Source of the DNA: JAOAPY01 sp038237475 | GTDB taxonomy: Bacteria; Acidobacteriota; Blastocatellia; Pyrinomonadales; Pyrinomonadaceae | NCBI GenBank assembly: GCA_038237475.1 | Contig: JBBRYS010000001.1 | Span: 186,001 to 250,000, forward strand | Length of the DNA: 64,000 nucleotides | Direction: 5' to 3' | Shown here: one piece after another, positions 17,768-27,089 of the stretch | Position numbering within the stretch: position 1 is the stretch's first letter | Layout: every line of letters begins with the position of its first letter | Translations under genes and position numbers: made by a program | Notes under the pieces: model-generated | What the model was told of the DNA's origin: nothing | The model's input: the letters and a program-made list of their open reading frames with translations, nothing else | Database searches by the model: none

Positions 17768-19378
17768 TCAAACGGTCGCACTTTCGCGGTATTCGCCCCA
17801 CACGCCTCGCAGACGATTACCAATCTCACCAACTGTTACGTAAGCCTCAACACAAGAAAGAATTCGCGGCAGGAGATTTTCGGTGCCGCGCGCAGCTTCT
17901 TCCAGGCCGGCGAGCGCAGCATCAGCCGCAATCGCATCGCGCTGCCGGCGCACCGCGCGGAGACGTTCGATCTGTTCCTGCTCGCTTGCGGGATCGACGC
18001 GCAAAGTCTGAATCGGAGACTCCTCAACCGCACGAAAGTCATTTACGCCAACCACCACGGCCTCATGAGTCTCGATGGCTCGTTGATAGCGATAGGCGGC
18101 TTCCTGTATCTCGCGCTGAACGTAGCCTGTTTCAATCGCGCGCAGCATCCCACCCATTGCATCGATTTTTTCGATGTAGGCGGCGGCCCGGCTCTCGACT
18201 TCATTAGTCAGCGATTCAATGGCATACGAACCGGCAAGCGGATCCGCCGTGTCGGCCACGCCCGATTCGTGCGCTATCACCTGCTGGGTCCGCAGTGCCA
18301 AACGCGCAGCCTGCTCTGTCGGGAGACCCAGCGCTTCGTCCATTGCATTCGTATGTAACGACTGCGTGCCGCCGAGTACGGCAGCCAGCGCCTGGATTGT
18401 GGTGCGCACAACATTGACTTCCGGCTGCTGCGCGGTCAATGAAGAACCGGCGGTCTGAGTGTGAAATCTCAGCGCTAAAGAACGTGGATCGCGCGCGTTG
18501 AAACGCTCACTCATGATCCTGGCCCAGAGGCGGCGCGCGGCGCGGTACTTCGCAATCTCTTCCAGCAAATTATTGTGGGCATTAAAAAAGAATGAGAGGC
18601 GCGGCGCAAAGTCATCCACTTTCAAACCCGTGCTAGTCGCTGCTTCTACATAGGCGATGGCATCGGCGAGGGTAAAGGCCAGTTCCTGTACGGCGGTGGA
18701 GCCCGCCTCGCGAATGTGATAGCCACTGATTGAGATCGTGTTCCAGTTCGGGACCTCCTGCGCGCAAAAGGCAAACAGATCAGTCACCAGTCGCAGTGAA
18801 GGCGCCGGCGGATAGATGTAGGTCCCGCGAGCTATGTACTCTTTGAGAATGTCGTTCTGAACCGTCCCTTGCAGTTTATGAAGCGGGATGCTCTGTTTTT
18901 TTGCTACTGCAAGGTAGAGGCAAAGCAGGGTCGACGCCGTCGCGTTGATGGTCATGGAAGTCGACACAGTGTCGAGCGGTATTCCCTCGAACAATCGCTG
19001 CATGTCATCGAGAGAATCGATAGCCACACCGACCTTGCCCACTTCACCCACTGCTAGTGGATCATCTGAGTCAAGCCCAATCTGAGTGGGCAAATCGAAA
19101 GCCACAGACAGCCCTGAAGTCCCCTGGGCCAACAGATACTTGTAGCGCGCATTCGATTCCGCCGCCGTTGCATAGCCAGCATACTGCCGCATGGTCCAAA
19201 GGCGGCCGCGATACATATTTGGATAGATGCCGCGGGTGTAGGGAAACTCGCCCGGCGCTCCCAGGTCGCGCTCGTAATCAAGCGGTTCTGCAATGGCCGG
19301 GTCATACACCGGCGGCATTTCGATTCCAGAAGTGGTTTCGAATCGTGCGCGCTGTTCCTTAATCGATTTGGATGCCAT
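17768..19378 (-). CDS. Methylmalonyl-CoA mutase, large (substrate-binding) subunit
   Basis: Protein of 536 aa matching the acyl-CoA mutase catalytic TIM barrel without the B12-binding domain. Motifs: RGIYPNMYRGRLWTMRQYAG, FDLPTQIGLDSDDP, SISGYHIREAGSTAVQELAF and RFHTQTAGSSLTAQQP. The reaction is interconversion of methylmalonyl-CoA and succinyl-CoA, used in propionate metabolism. The length suggests the separate-subunit form, in which a small cobalamin-binding protein is encoded elsewhere; none is seen in this window. The biotin carboxylase pair at 31066-33155 could be part of the same propionyl-CoA route, but that link is inference. Confidence 0.92.
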   Translation of the reverse strand: MASKSIKEQRARFETTSGIEMPPVYDPAIAEPLDYERDLGAPGEFPYTRGIYPNMYRGRLWTMRQYAGYATAAESNARYKYLLAQGTSGLSVAFDLPTQIGLDSDDPLAVGEVGKVGVAIDSLDDMQRLFEGIPLDTVSTSMTINATASTLLCLYLAVAKKQSIPLHKLQGTVQNDILKEYIARGTYIYPPAPSLRLVTDLFAFCAQEVPNWNTISISGYHIREAGSTAVQELAFTLADAIAYVEAATSTGLKVDDFAPRLSFFFNAHNNLLEEIAKYRAARRLWARIMSERFNARDPRSLALRFHTQTAGSSLTAQQPEVNVVRTTIQALAAVLGGTQSLHTNAMDEALGLPTEQAARLALRTQQVIAHESGVADTADPLAGSYAIESLTNEVESRAAAYIEKIDAMGGMLRAIETGYVQREIQEAAYRYQRAIETHEAVVVGVNDFRAVEESPIQTLRVDPASEQEQIERLRAVRRQRDAIAADAALAGLEEAARGTENLLPRILSCVEAYVTVGEIGNRLRGVWGEYRESATV

Positions 19379-19588
19379 GATCGGGAGTCTTTACGTTATG
19401 TGGAAATCCACTCTCGAGCTGAAGTGTCGAAGCCTAACATAGCGATGTTAAGCTCGCAATTTCGCGCCCAGGCTCCTCACTCATTACGGCAATCAAGCCG
19501 TCAGGAAGGAAGACCAATAAAACGACCACTATAAGCTGCCAGTGGGCCTGGTAGCGAAATGCCGCACGCTTATGCGACAGTACGTCCG

Positions 19589-20752
19589 ATGAACAGCGTC
19601 ATAGTAAATAAACGCGGCGCCGATCGCGTGCGCCGTGGACACCTCTGGATCTATCGCAGCGACATTGTCGACAACGGCGGCTGCGCGGGCGGCTCGGTAG
19701 TCAGCGTCAGTGATCCACGCGGAAACTTTATCGGCCAGGCCCTCTTCAGCGATCTCTCAGAGATCACCCTGCGTCTATTGACTCAAGCGGACGAGACAAT
19801 TGATCGTGAATGGTGGCGCTTAAAGATTCGCGCAGCCGCAGCGCGCCGCGCCACCATCGCCCGCGACACCAATTCGTATCGCCTGGTTTATTCGGAGGGG
19901 GATCTTCTCTCTTCTCTAATCATCGATGTCTATGATGACGTACTGGTGTTACAGACCCTCTCGCAGGGAACCGAAGCCGTTAAAACGATGCTGGTCGAAA
20001 TTTTGAAAGAGGAGTTCAACCCACGAGCGATCGTGGAACGCAACGACCTGCGTGTGCGTCAACTCGAGGGACTGGAAATGAGTGCCGGGCTGCTCGCCGG
20101 CGACTGCCCCGAGGAATTGGAAATTAATCAGCACGGTGTGCGCTACGTAGTCTCGCCGCTCTCAGGCCAAAAGACCGGCTCTTTTTTGGATCAGCGTGAG
20201 AATCGGCTGGCAGCCCGGGCTGTCGCGCACGGACGGGCTCTCGACTGCTTTACGTTTACAGGTGCGTTCGCCCTCAACCTCGCACCGGTCTGCGCGAGCG
20301 TCCTTGGCATCGACATCTCTGCGGAGGCCGTGGCCGGAGCGCGCTGCAATGCAGAACTGAATCAGGCCACGAATGTCGAGTTCCGCGAGGCAAATGTCTT
20401 TGACTTGCTGCGCGAACTCGAGAGCAATGGTGAGCGCTTCGATACCATTGTTTTGGATCCGCCGGCATTCGCGAAGAATCGCTCGAGCATCAAGGCGGCG
20501 GCACGCGGCTACAACGAAATCAACCTGCGCGCGATTAAATTGCTGAACCCGGGCGGCGTTTTAATTACCTGCACGTGTTCTTATCACATGTCTGAAGAGT
20601 TGTTTCTGGAAATTATCGCGGCCGCAGCCAACGATGCGCGACGCAAATTGCAGTTGGTGGAAAAAAGAATTCAAGCGACCGATCACCCGGTGCTGTTCGG
20701 AATGCCAGAGACCTACTATCTGAAGTGCGTGATTGCTCGCGTCGTAGATTAG
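19589..20752 (+). CDS. Class I SAM-dependent rRNA methyltransferase, RlmI/RlmK family
   Basis: About 387 aa. N-terminal PUA-like domain (VNKRGADRVRRGHLWIYRSD), a middle domain, and a Rossmann methyltransferase domain: FLDQRENRLAAR, DCFTFTGAFALNLAP (SAM loop), DPPAFAKNRSS (catalytic-type motif) and CTCSYHMS. Family members methylate C5 of cytosine in 23S rRNA. An upstream in-frame ATG at 19559 would add ten residues (PHAYATVRP); I prefer 19589 because family proteins begin close to the PUA domain, but neither start has a clear ribosome site. Divergent from the mutase gene. Confidence 0.88.
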   Translation: MNSVIVNKRGADRVRRGHLWIYRSDIVDNGGCAGGSVVSVSDPRGNFIGQALFSDLSEITLRLLTQADETIDREWWRLKIRAAAARRATIARDTNSYRLVYSEGDLLSSLIIDVYDDVLVLQTLSQGTEAVKTMLVEILKEEFNPRAIVERNDLRVRQLEGLEMSAGLLAGDCPEELEINQHGVRYVVSPLSGQKTGSFLDQRENRLAARAVAHGRALDCFTFTGAFALNLAPVCASVLGIDISAEAVAGARCNAELNQATNVEFREANVFDLLRELESNGERFDTIVLDPPAFAKNRSSIKAAARGYNEINLRAIKLLNPGGVLITCTCSYHMSEELFLEIIAAAANDARRKLQLVEKRIQATDHPVLFGMPETYYLKCVIARVVD

Positions 20753-20820
20753 AGAGGTCGGCTCACTTTAGGCTAGCGGCAATCACAAAAAGCCTGTCAG
20801 TAGAAATCGTCCGGCAGTTT

Positions 20821-22515
20821 TCAACCCTGCGAGGCAGAGTTGCGAACACTTTCGGCCAGGCGTCTGGCATCAGGCACAGCCTCGATGGCACGCACTACCT
20901 GCGGGTCGTTATCCAGTAAAACTCGCGCGCCATCGTCGGCCCCAAAAGCGGCGGTAATCAACTGTTCCCGCAGACGCAACTTGACGAAATCAAGCTCAGC
21001 TTCGATCTGAGGCAGAGTCAGTCCAGCGTTCGCATCCGTTTTCACGAAGTTACGGAAAGCCTCCAGCACCTGATCTGTGACTGGATAGTCCGTCGCCCTG
21101 GGACTGCGCCCGTATTGAACCTTATCGACTTTGTATGACTCCAGGCCGGGAATTGTCCCCGCAGTTAATACGCGTGCAAAGTAAAACGCCTCGTCAATGA
21201 TGCGATTGCGGACCATGCTTCCGGGGGGTAGACGACTTTCAATGTCCGGGGTTATGCCGCCACCCCCATAAAAAACGCGCCCGTTTGCGGTTTTGACGGC
21301 GGGGCCAGCGGGCAGATGCGGAGGTGGCGAAGCCTGTGAAAGTGCCGTTTGATTATTCTTTGGGGAACCCGAGGGAACTGGGTCGGGGTCGGCATCATGC
21401 CGGACGTAATAGTCGTAAAAAGATCCGTTTGAATAATCCCTTTGCAGCGAGCGGCCGTAGGGCGTGTAGTAGCGGGCGGTCGTAAGCGTCAAGCCATTGT
21501 TACCCGGCAGCGGAAAAATACGCTGGACCAAGCCCTTGCCGAAACTGGTCTCGCCGACAATTAAGCCCCGTCCCTGATCCTGAATTGCGCCCGCTACGAT
21601 CTCAGATGCCGAAGCCGTATTGCGATTGATTAAAACCACGAGGGGTACGTCTTCGGGATCGGAGCCCTTTGACTTGTAGACGATCGGTTCGCTGTATTCA
21701 GTTCTGCCTTTGACCGAGACTATTACCTGACCGCGTGGGAGAAACTCACTCGATACGTCGATGGCCTGTTCCAGTAAGCCGCCGGGATTACCGCGCAGGT
21801 CCAGCACCAGTTGTCTCATGCCCTCGCTTTTCAACTTCACCAGGCTTTCGCGCAACTCATCGTCACTGGTGCGTTGAAAGCCACCCGTCAAGCCGATATA
21901 GCCCGTGCCCGGACGAACCATGTAGGCATTGCGAATCGTAGGCAGAGCGACTGCGTCGCGGACAATCGTAAAATAGAGCGGCGACTCGGAGCCGGCCCGC
22001 TCGACTTTGATGTTAACTGCCTCGCCCCGGGCTCCTCGCACATTCTTGGAAACCTGCTGGCTGTCCCAGTTCCGGGCGTCCTTGCCATCCACCTCTACAA
22101 TCCGATCGCCGTAGCGTAAACCGGCGCGGGAAGCCGGAGTATCAGGCACAGTCGACTGAATATAGACCCCATCGCGATGCTGATTGATGGTGACGCCGAT
22201 GCCGTAGAAACGTGAATCCTGGTCTTCCTTCAGCTTGCGAAACTCGTTATAGGTGAAATAAGACGAATGCGGATCGAGCGTGGCGAGCATCCCCTGAATG
22301 GCGGCCTGCGTGGCCTTCTCGTAATCGATATCACCTGCATAGTTCGCCGATACCGTGTCGATGGCTTCGTTGTAGTCGTCCTCGATATCATCTGCGACCG
22401 TATAGAGAGGTACTCCGGAAGAAGATTTTGCGCGCCGCACATGTTTAGAGGCGCCACCGGCCAGGGTAGCCAACAAAACAATCGAGCCCGCGACGATAAG
22501 GAAGTTTCTAGTCAT
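20821..22515 (-). CDS. S41 family C-terminal processing peptidase (CtpA-like)
   Basis: Periplasmic or membrane-anchored serine protease of 564 aa. A hydrophobic N-terminus (FLIVAGSIVLLATLAGGA) acts as signal or anchor. A PDZ domain is at about 95-180 (TPASRAGLRYGDRIVEVDGK). The S41 catalytic domain has DLRGNPGGLLEQAID, the nucleophile Ser in NTASASEIVAGAIQDQGRG, and the general-base Lys in GETSFGKGLVQ. A Pro/Ser-rich loop (DADPDPVPSGSPKNNQTALS) interrupts it. The C-terminal 100 residues are helical. It is convergent with the methyltransferase. CtpA-like enzymes trim C-termini of exported or envelope proteins. Confidence 0.93.
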   Translation of the reverse strand: MTRNFLIVAGSIVLLATLAGGASKHVRRAKSSSGVPLYTVADDIEDDYNEAIDTVSANYAGDIDYEKATQAAIQGMLATLDPHSSYFTYNEFRKLKEDQDSRFYGIGVTINQHRDGVYIQSTVPDTPASRAGLRYGDRIVEVDGKDARNWDSQQVSKNVRGARGEAVNIKVERAGSESPLYFTIVRDAVALPTIRNAYMVRPGTGYIGLTGGFQRTSDDELRESLVKLKSEGMRQLVLDLRGNPGGLLEQAIDVSSEFLPRGQVIVSVKGRTEYSEPIVYKSKGSDPEDVPLVVLINRNTASASEIVAGAIQDQGRGLIVGETSFGKGLVQRIFPLPGNNGLTLTTARYYTPYGRSLQRDYSNGSFYDYYVRHDADPDPVPSGSPKNNQTALSQASPPPHLPAGPAVKTANGRVFYGGGGITPDIESRLPPGSMVRNRIIDEAFYFARVLTAGTIPGLESYKVDKVQYGRSPRATDYPVTDQVLEAFRNFVKTDANAGLTLPQIEAELDFVKLRLREQLITAAFGADDGARVLLDNDPQVVRAIEAVPDARRLAESVRNSASQG

Positions 22516-22660
22516 TTCTTGGAAGCCAAAGCTCGCCAGCCGCTGCGTGTGTTCGATGCAAATCCGACCTTATGCGCCCGCCATTCGGAGTGAAATATAA
22601 CATAAGCAGACGAGCTTACCCGAAAGGTGTCGCGGCTGCTTCATATGCTATAGTGCGTTG

Positions 22661-23488
22661 ATGATGCCCGCGCTCTCGATTATTGTGCCCGCATACAATG
22701 AAGTGGCGCGACTGGTGCAAAGCCTGGCTATCATTCTCGACTACCTTAACAAGACATTCCCGCATGCCGAGCTGATCGTGGTTGACGACGGATCTTCCGA
22801 TGAGACCGCTGCCCTGGCAGAGCGGGCGATCGAAAACCCTGGCAGCGTCCAGGCGCGAGTACTAACTTACAAACCAAATCGCGGTAAGGGTTATGCGGTC
22901 CGCTGTGGTCTGCTGGCCAGCCAGGCGCCGGTGGCAATCTTTTCAGATGCCGACGTTTCATCGCCGATCACGGAAGCACCCAAACTGATCGATCCCATCG
23001 AGCAGGGGGACTACGACGTCACTTTTGGTTCCCGGGCCCTGGATCGCCGGCTGATCGGCGAGCACCAGCCGTGGCGGCGCGAGCAGGGCGGACGTGTTTT
23101 TAATCTGATCGTCCGGCTCGCAACCGGTCTGCCTTTCTGGGATACACAGTGTGGATTCAAGGCTTTTCGCATGAGCGCCTGCCGTCCAATTATTGAGGCG
23201 ATGACGATTGACCGATTTGGCTTCGACGTGGAGTTGCTTTACGTAGCGCAATTGGCAGGTTTAAGACTAAAGGAAATTCCGGTGCGTTGGGATCACAAGG
23301 TTGGGGCGCTTGATGCCTCTGGCAATTATGCGCGCGACAGTCTGCGGATGGTGGGTGAAGTGAGGGTCATTCGCCGGCAAGTCGAGCAGGGCATCTACAC
23401 TGAAGCCATCAGCGCCGCGCGCACCATGTCGCTGGTCGAACAGATGCAGGCGTTGCATGTAAGTGGCGTGCCGGGCTCAACTCGTTAA
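22661..23488 (+). CDS. Glycosyltransferase family 2, dolichyl-phosphate glucosyltransferase-like
   Basis: About 275 aa GT-A glycosyltransferase. LSIIVPAYNEVARL begins the nucleotide-sugar domain, VVDDGSSDETAAL follows, and the metal-binding DxD is in IFSDADVSSP. NRGKGYAVRCG and DTQCGFKAFR are typical of the ALG5/DPM1-like branch that transfers sugar to a polyprenyl phosphate. No C-terminal membrane helices are present. A TTG at 22658 and ATGs at 22661 and 22664 are all possible starts; the difference is one or two residues. The acceptor is likely a polyprenyl lipid by family, unproven. Confidence 0.9.
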   Translation: MMPALSIIVPAYNEVARLVQSLAIILDYLNKTFPHAELIVVDDGSSDETAALAERAIENPGSVQARVLTYKPNRGKGYAVRCGLLASQAPVAIFSDADVSSPITEAPKLIDPIEQGDYDVTFGSRALDRRLIGEHQPWRREQGGRVFNLIVRLATGLPFWDTQCGFKAFRMSACRPIIEAMTIDRFGFDVELLYVAQLAGLRLKEIPVRWDHKVGALDASGNYARDSLRMVGEVRVIRRQVEQGIYTEAISAARTMSLVEQMQALHVSGVPGSTR

Positions 23489-23548
23489 AAAGCCCGACGC
23501 GATAGTCCGGGTTGACGAGCCTATCAAGTAAACCATAGCATCAAATTC

Positions 23549-24295
23549 ATGACTGCCCGACTAAACGTAAACATTGATCACGTCGCCACCGTTCGCCAGG
23601 CGCGGCGCGCACCTGAACCGAGCGTTGTAGCCGCCGCGATGGTCTGCGAGTTGGCCGGCGCTGACGGTATCACCGTGCACTTGCGCGGTGACCGGCGCCA
23701 CATCCAGGACAAAGATGTGCGTCTGCTGCGCGACAGTGTCAGCACCTATCTCAATCTGGAAATGGCCGCCACCGAAGAAATGTTGAAGGTCGCGCTTGAA
23801 ACGCAGCCCAATGCGGTTACTCTGGTCGCTGAAAATCCCAATGAGATCACCACCGAGGGCGGCCTGGATGTGAAAGCCAACCTCTCAATCGTGCGAGCTA
23901 CTGTCAATCGCCTGCGCGAAGGCGGAATTCTCACCAGTCTTTTCATCGATCCGGAAGTGAACCAGATCGAATCGGCCCATGAAGTCAATGCTCAGCAGGT
24001 GGAACTCTGCACCTCGGCTTACGCACTCGCCACGTTGGGGGCAACCGGCGTGCACGGTGAAGGTTCGCTCAGGGCCAAGCATGAGCTCAGACGACTAAGA
24101 GAGGCAGCCAGACTGGCCTCACAGTATGGATTGCATGTGGCAGCCGGTCATGGACTGACCTATCGGAACGTGGGACATGTCGCAGAGATTGGCGAGATCA
24201 CCGAATTCAATATCGGACACAATATTGTGGCGCGCGCTGTTTTTGTAGGGTTGGAAAAGGCAGTGGTGGAAATGCTGGCTGCCATCCGCGCGTAA
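23549..24295 (+). CDS. pdxJ: Pyridoxine 5'-phosphate synthase
   Basis: 248 aa TIM-barrel enzyme that condenses 3-amino-2-oxopropyl phosphate with deoxyxylulose 5-phosphate to make pyridoxine 5'-phosphate (DXP-dependent vitamin B6 pathway). Very well conserved: LNVNIDHVATVRQARRAPEP at the start, GADGITVHLRGDRRHIQDKD, ESAHEVNAQQVELCTSAYA, and HVAAGHGLTYRNVG near the end with the EFNIGHNIVARAVF phosphate site. Length is normal. The presence of pdxJ implies the DXP-dependent B6 route in this organism. It is 60 bp after the glycosyltransferase on the same strand. Confidence 0.97.
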   Translation: MTARLNVNIDHVATVRQARRAPEPSVVAAAMVCELAGADGITVHLRGDRRHIQDKDVRLLRDSVSTYLNLEMAATEEMLKVALETQPNAVTLVAENPNEITTEGGLDVKANLSIVRATVNRLREGGILTSLFIDPEVNQIESAHEVNAQQVELCTSAYALATLGATGVHGEGSLRAKHELRRLREAARLASQYGLHVAAGHGLTYRNVGHVAEIGEITEFNIGHNIVARAVFVGLEKAVVEMLAAIRA

Positions 24296-24331
24296 GCGAA
24301 AGCAGTGCGGTGAGCGAGGTCACAGATTAGC

Positions 24332-24748
24332 TCAATGGCGCGGAGCGCCGGCAGCGAGTTGCAGGCGGACTATCGAGCGCTCGAGCTTGATGCGCGCTTT
24401 TTCAAAATCTTCTTCCAGACCCGTCCACCCACTCAAGCTCTTTTCGACGCGATCGCGGGCCAGCCGGGCTCGCGCCGCATCAATTTCTTCAGGCCGCTCG
24501 GCTATATCCGCCAACACTGAGACTCTTCCGTCATTGACTTCAACGAAGCCGCCCGACACGTGTAGCTGTTGCGTCTGACCCTCTTTGACGTAGGCCAGCA
24601 CGCCGGTCTGTAAACGCGAAATCAACGGCGTATGGCCGGGCAGTATGCCCAACTCGCCACCGTACCCGGGCACGGTGACCATATCAACAGCTTCCGCGAG
24701 CACACGGCGTTCAGGTGTGACGACTTCGAGTTGCAATTGTTCAGGCAT
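24332..24748 (-). CDS. atpC: ATP synthase F1 epsilon subunit
   Basis: 138 aa. N-terminal beta sandwich (LQLEVVTPERRVLAEAVDMV, GYGGELGILPGHTPLIS) and C-terminal helical hairpin (IDAARARLARDRVEKSL). The subunit couples the F1 rotor and can inhibit ATP hydrolysis. It follows atpD on the same strand with a 57-bp gap. The other F1Fo genes are not in this window, so atpD-atpC is a separate unit here. Convergent with pdxJ. Confidence 0.95.
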   Translation of the reverse strand: MPEQLQLEVVTPERRVLAEAVDMVTVPGYGGELGILPGHTPLISRLQTGVLAYVKEGQTQQLHVSGGFVEVNDGRVSVLADIAERPEEIDAARARLARDRVEKSLSGWTGLEEDFEKARIKLERSIVRLQLAAGAPRH

Positions 24749-24805
24749 AAGTTAGTAGCGCAGACTTCAGTTCTTGTGATGGTCCCGGCCTGGCTGCGGC
24801 TTTGG

Positions 24806-26326
24806 TTACTCCGCTGCAATCTGTTTGCCGCGCTCGATCGCTTCTTCGATCGTGCCGACCATGTAGAAGGCCTGTTCCGGCAGATCGTCATGCTTGCCTT
24901 CGACAATCTCGTTGAAGCCCTTGATCGTGTCTTCGAGCTTGACGTACTTGCCGGCGCGGCCGGTGAACTGTTCGGCCACGTGAAAGGGCTGTGAAAAGAA
25001 GCGCTGAATTTTTCGCGCACGGGAGACGCTTAACTTGTCGTCGTCCGACAATTCGTCAATACCAAGAATCGCGATGATGTCCTGCAGGTCCTTGTAGCGC
25101 TGCAGAATTCGCTTCACTTCCTGCGCAGTGCGATAGTGTTCCTCGCCGATGATGCGTGGATCCAGAATGCGCGATGACGACTGAAGCGGATCGACCGCCG
25201 GATAGATTCCCAACTCCACAATCTGTCGCGAAAGCGCAGTCACTGCGTCGAGGTGAGCAAACGTGGTGGCCGGCGCCGGATCCGTATAATCGTCCGCCGG
25301 CACGTAGACCGCCTGAATCGAAGTGATCGATCCAGTTTTAGTTGAGGTGATGCGTTCCTGCATCTCTCCCATCTCGGTAGCGAGGTTGGGCTGATAGCCC
25401 ACCGCTGAAGGCATACGACCGAGCAATGCCGACACTTCCGAACCCGCCTGTGTGAACCGGAAAATATTGTCGATAAAGAGCAGCACATCCAATCCCTGGT
25501 CGCGGAAATATTCCGCCACGGTGAGACCCGAAAGAGCAACTCGTAGCCGAGCTCCCGGGGGCTCAGTCATCTGCCCGTAAATCAGGGCGACCTTCGACTG
25601 GCCGATAGTCTTCATATCGACTTTAGTCAGATCGAATTCACCGGTCTCTTTCAGATGCTTGTTGAAAGTCTCGCCAAATTGGATCACTTCCGACTCGACC
25701 ATTTCGCGCAGCAGGTCGTTTCCTTCGCGCGTACGTTCGCCGACGCCGGCGAACACCGAGAAGCCTGAGCGGGCCTTCGCGATGTTGTTAATCAACTCCA
25801 TCACGATAACCGTTTTGCCCACGCCCGCGCCGCCGAACAAACCAATCTTGCCGCCGCGCACAAACGGTTGAATCAGGTCAATGACCTTGATACCCGTCTC
25901 GAACATTTCCAACTCAGTTGATTGTTCGTCAAAAGCCGGCGCGTGCCGGTGGATGGGGTAGCGCTGAGTGTGCTGAACCTCGCCGAGGTTGTCGACCGGC
26001 TGTCCGATAACGTTAAGGATGCGCCCGAGAGTTCCCTCGCCGACCGGCACTGTGATCGGTCCGCCGGTGTCGATGGCTTTCATGCCTCGCACCATGCCGT
26101 CAGTGGGCAACATCGAAACCGCGCGCACGCGACCTTCACCCAGGTGCTGCTGCACTTCGGCGATCACATTGATCGGGGCAGGAACGTCGAATCCTTCTGA
26201 AACAATATTCAGGGCTTCATAAATTGGCGGCAGGTAGTTATCGAATTCAACGTCAACAACTGGTCCAATTATCTGGACCACCCGGCCGACCTGGCCGGCG
26301 GCGTTCGTTCCATTAGGCGTAGCCAT
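24806..26326 (-). CDS. atpD: ATP synthase F1 beta subunit
   Basis: Catalytic subunit of 506 aa, somewhat longer than most (about 460-480). Walker A GGAGVGKTV, the arginine-rich GERTREGNDLLREM segment, VALIYGQMTEPPGARLRVAL, VLLFIDNIFRFTQAGSEVSA and the C-terminal DELSDDDKLSVSRARKIQRF (variant of the DELSEED region) are all clear. It begins MATPNGTNAAGQVGRVVQII, and the C-terminus ends with a short helix EEAIERGKQIAAE. AGAGGAG lies about 15 bases before the ATG. Operon with atpC only. Confidence 0.98.
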   Translation of the reverse strand: MATPNGTNAAGQVGRVVQIIGPVVDVEFDNYLPPIYEALNIVSEGFDVPAPINVIAEVQQHLGEGRVRAVSMLPTDGMVRGMKAIDTGGPITVPVGEGTLGRILNVIGQPVDNLGEVQHTQRYPIHRHAPAFDEQSTELEMFETGIKVIDLIQPFVRGGKIGLFGGAGVGKTVIVMELINNIAKARSGFSVFAGVGERTREGNDLLREMVESEVIQFGETFNKHLKETGEFDLTKVDMKTIGQSKVALIYGQMTEPPGARLRVALSGLTVAEYFRDQGLDVLLFIDNIFRFTQAGSEVSALLGRMPSAVGYQPNLATEMGEMQERITSTKTGSITSIQAVYVPADDYTDPAPATTFAHLDAVTALSRQIVELGIYPAVDPLQSSSRILDPRIIGEEHYRTAQEVKRILQRYKDLQDIIAILGIDELSDDDKLSVSRARKIQRFFSQPFHVAEQFTGRAGKYVKLEDTIKGFNEIVEGKHDDLPEQAFYMVGTIEEAIERGKQIAAE

Positions 26327-26443
26327 ACTCTTGTTAATACTCCTCTATCAGCCTGTTAGCGAAAAACCGGAAGGTTTGAAAGCCAGACAAGATAACATAG
26401 CACCGAAAATACGCAAAGCGAGCCGTAACAGGCGTTCAGAGTA

Positions 26444-26500
26444 CCGACTTTAGTCGGGTTTTTATTAGTGGATTTTTTTAGTCGGGTTTTTTCCCACCAA
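26444..26500. terminator. Hairpin with T-run and duplicated TTTAGTCGGGTTTTT unit
   Basis: CCGACT (26444-26449) can pair with AGTCGG (26452-26457) and is followed on the plus strand by GTTTTTATT. Some 20 bases later TTTAGTCGGGTTTTTT is repeated without the left half of the stem. On the minus strand the element follows the small gene ending at 26506 but lacks a T-run there. No plus-strand gene ends just before it, so this may be a REP-like remnant rather than a working terminator. Confidence 0.35.
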
Positions 26501-26505
26501 AAAGC

Positions 26506-26772
26506 TCAGTCCGGGTCGATCCGGATCTTCATGCGCTGGAGTATCTGTAGATCTTCATCGGTGAGGCTGAGCGCGGCTCCATCTTCGCCGGTCTTCTCCT
26601 CGCTCGAATTGGGGCGGAGGCCGATCTCCAGACGCAGGGTGAGTTCCATGTCGTAGCCGGCTTCTCTGAGGCGATCAATGGCCTCGGCAACTTTAGAAGA
26701 ATTCTCGACCGATTCATTAATCGCCGTGCCGATCTCCTGCACTATCTCTTTCGCTCGATCGTCGATTTCCAA
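26506..26772 (-). CDS. Small conserved-looking protein of unknown function
   Basis: About 88 aa, acidic and helical: EIDDRAKEIVQEIGTAINES, then VAEAIDRLREAGYDMELTLR and the C-terminus SLTDEDLQILQRMKIRIDPD. No motif known to me identifies it. The frame stays open to 26907, but the upstream part is basic and low in coherence. I prefer the TTG at 26772, preceded by AAGGCGG, which starts the ordered helical part. It lies upstream of atpD on the same strand with 180 bp between. The 317-base gap 26773-27089 toward the divergent phosphofructokinase gene shows no further gene. Existence is likely; function unknown. Confidence 0.6.
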   Translation of the reverse strand: MEIDDRAKEIVQEIGTAINESVENSSKVAEAIDRLREAGYDMELTLRLEIGLRPNSSEEKTGEDGAALSLTDEDLQILQRMKIRIDPD

Positions 26773-27089
26773 TGCGCGCCGCCTTCTGTTTAATTTCCAA
26801 AATGAACTTCCGGAAAAAGTATTCAGCCATGCTACGCGAGCCTCTGCAAACAGGTCAACAAACCGCGCCCTCTGGCATTTACTCGGTTTGGAGTTCGACC
26901 TCTTCAAGCTTGTCGTTTCCGCTGAACGAACTCGTAGTTTGTAGTTTAGAGCCCGACATGGTTGGGCTCCTCGTTGTTATCGACGAACTGCTTCCCGAGC
27001 CGCGAACCCGCTCGCCACTCACAAGCCGGACGAAAGCCTTTTATTTTTGACGCTCCATAGCGTAAGCTTGGCGAGAGTAAAAGGCAGCC

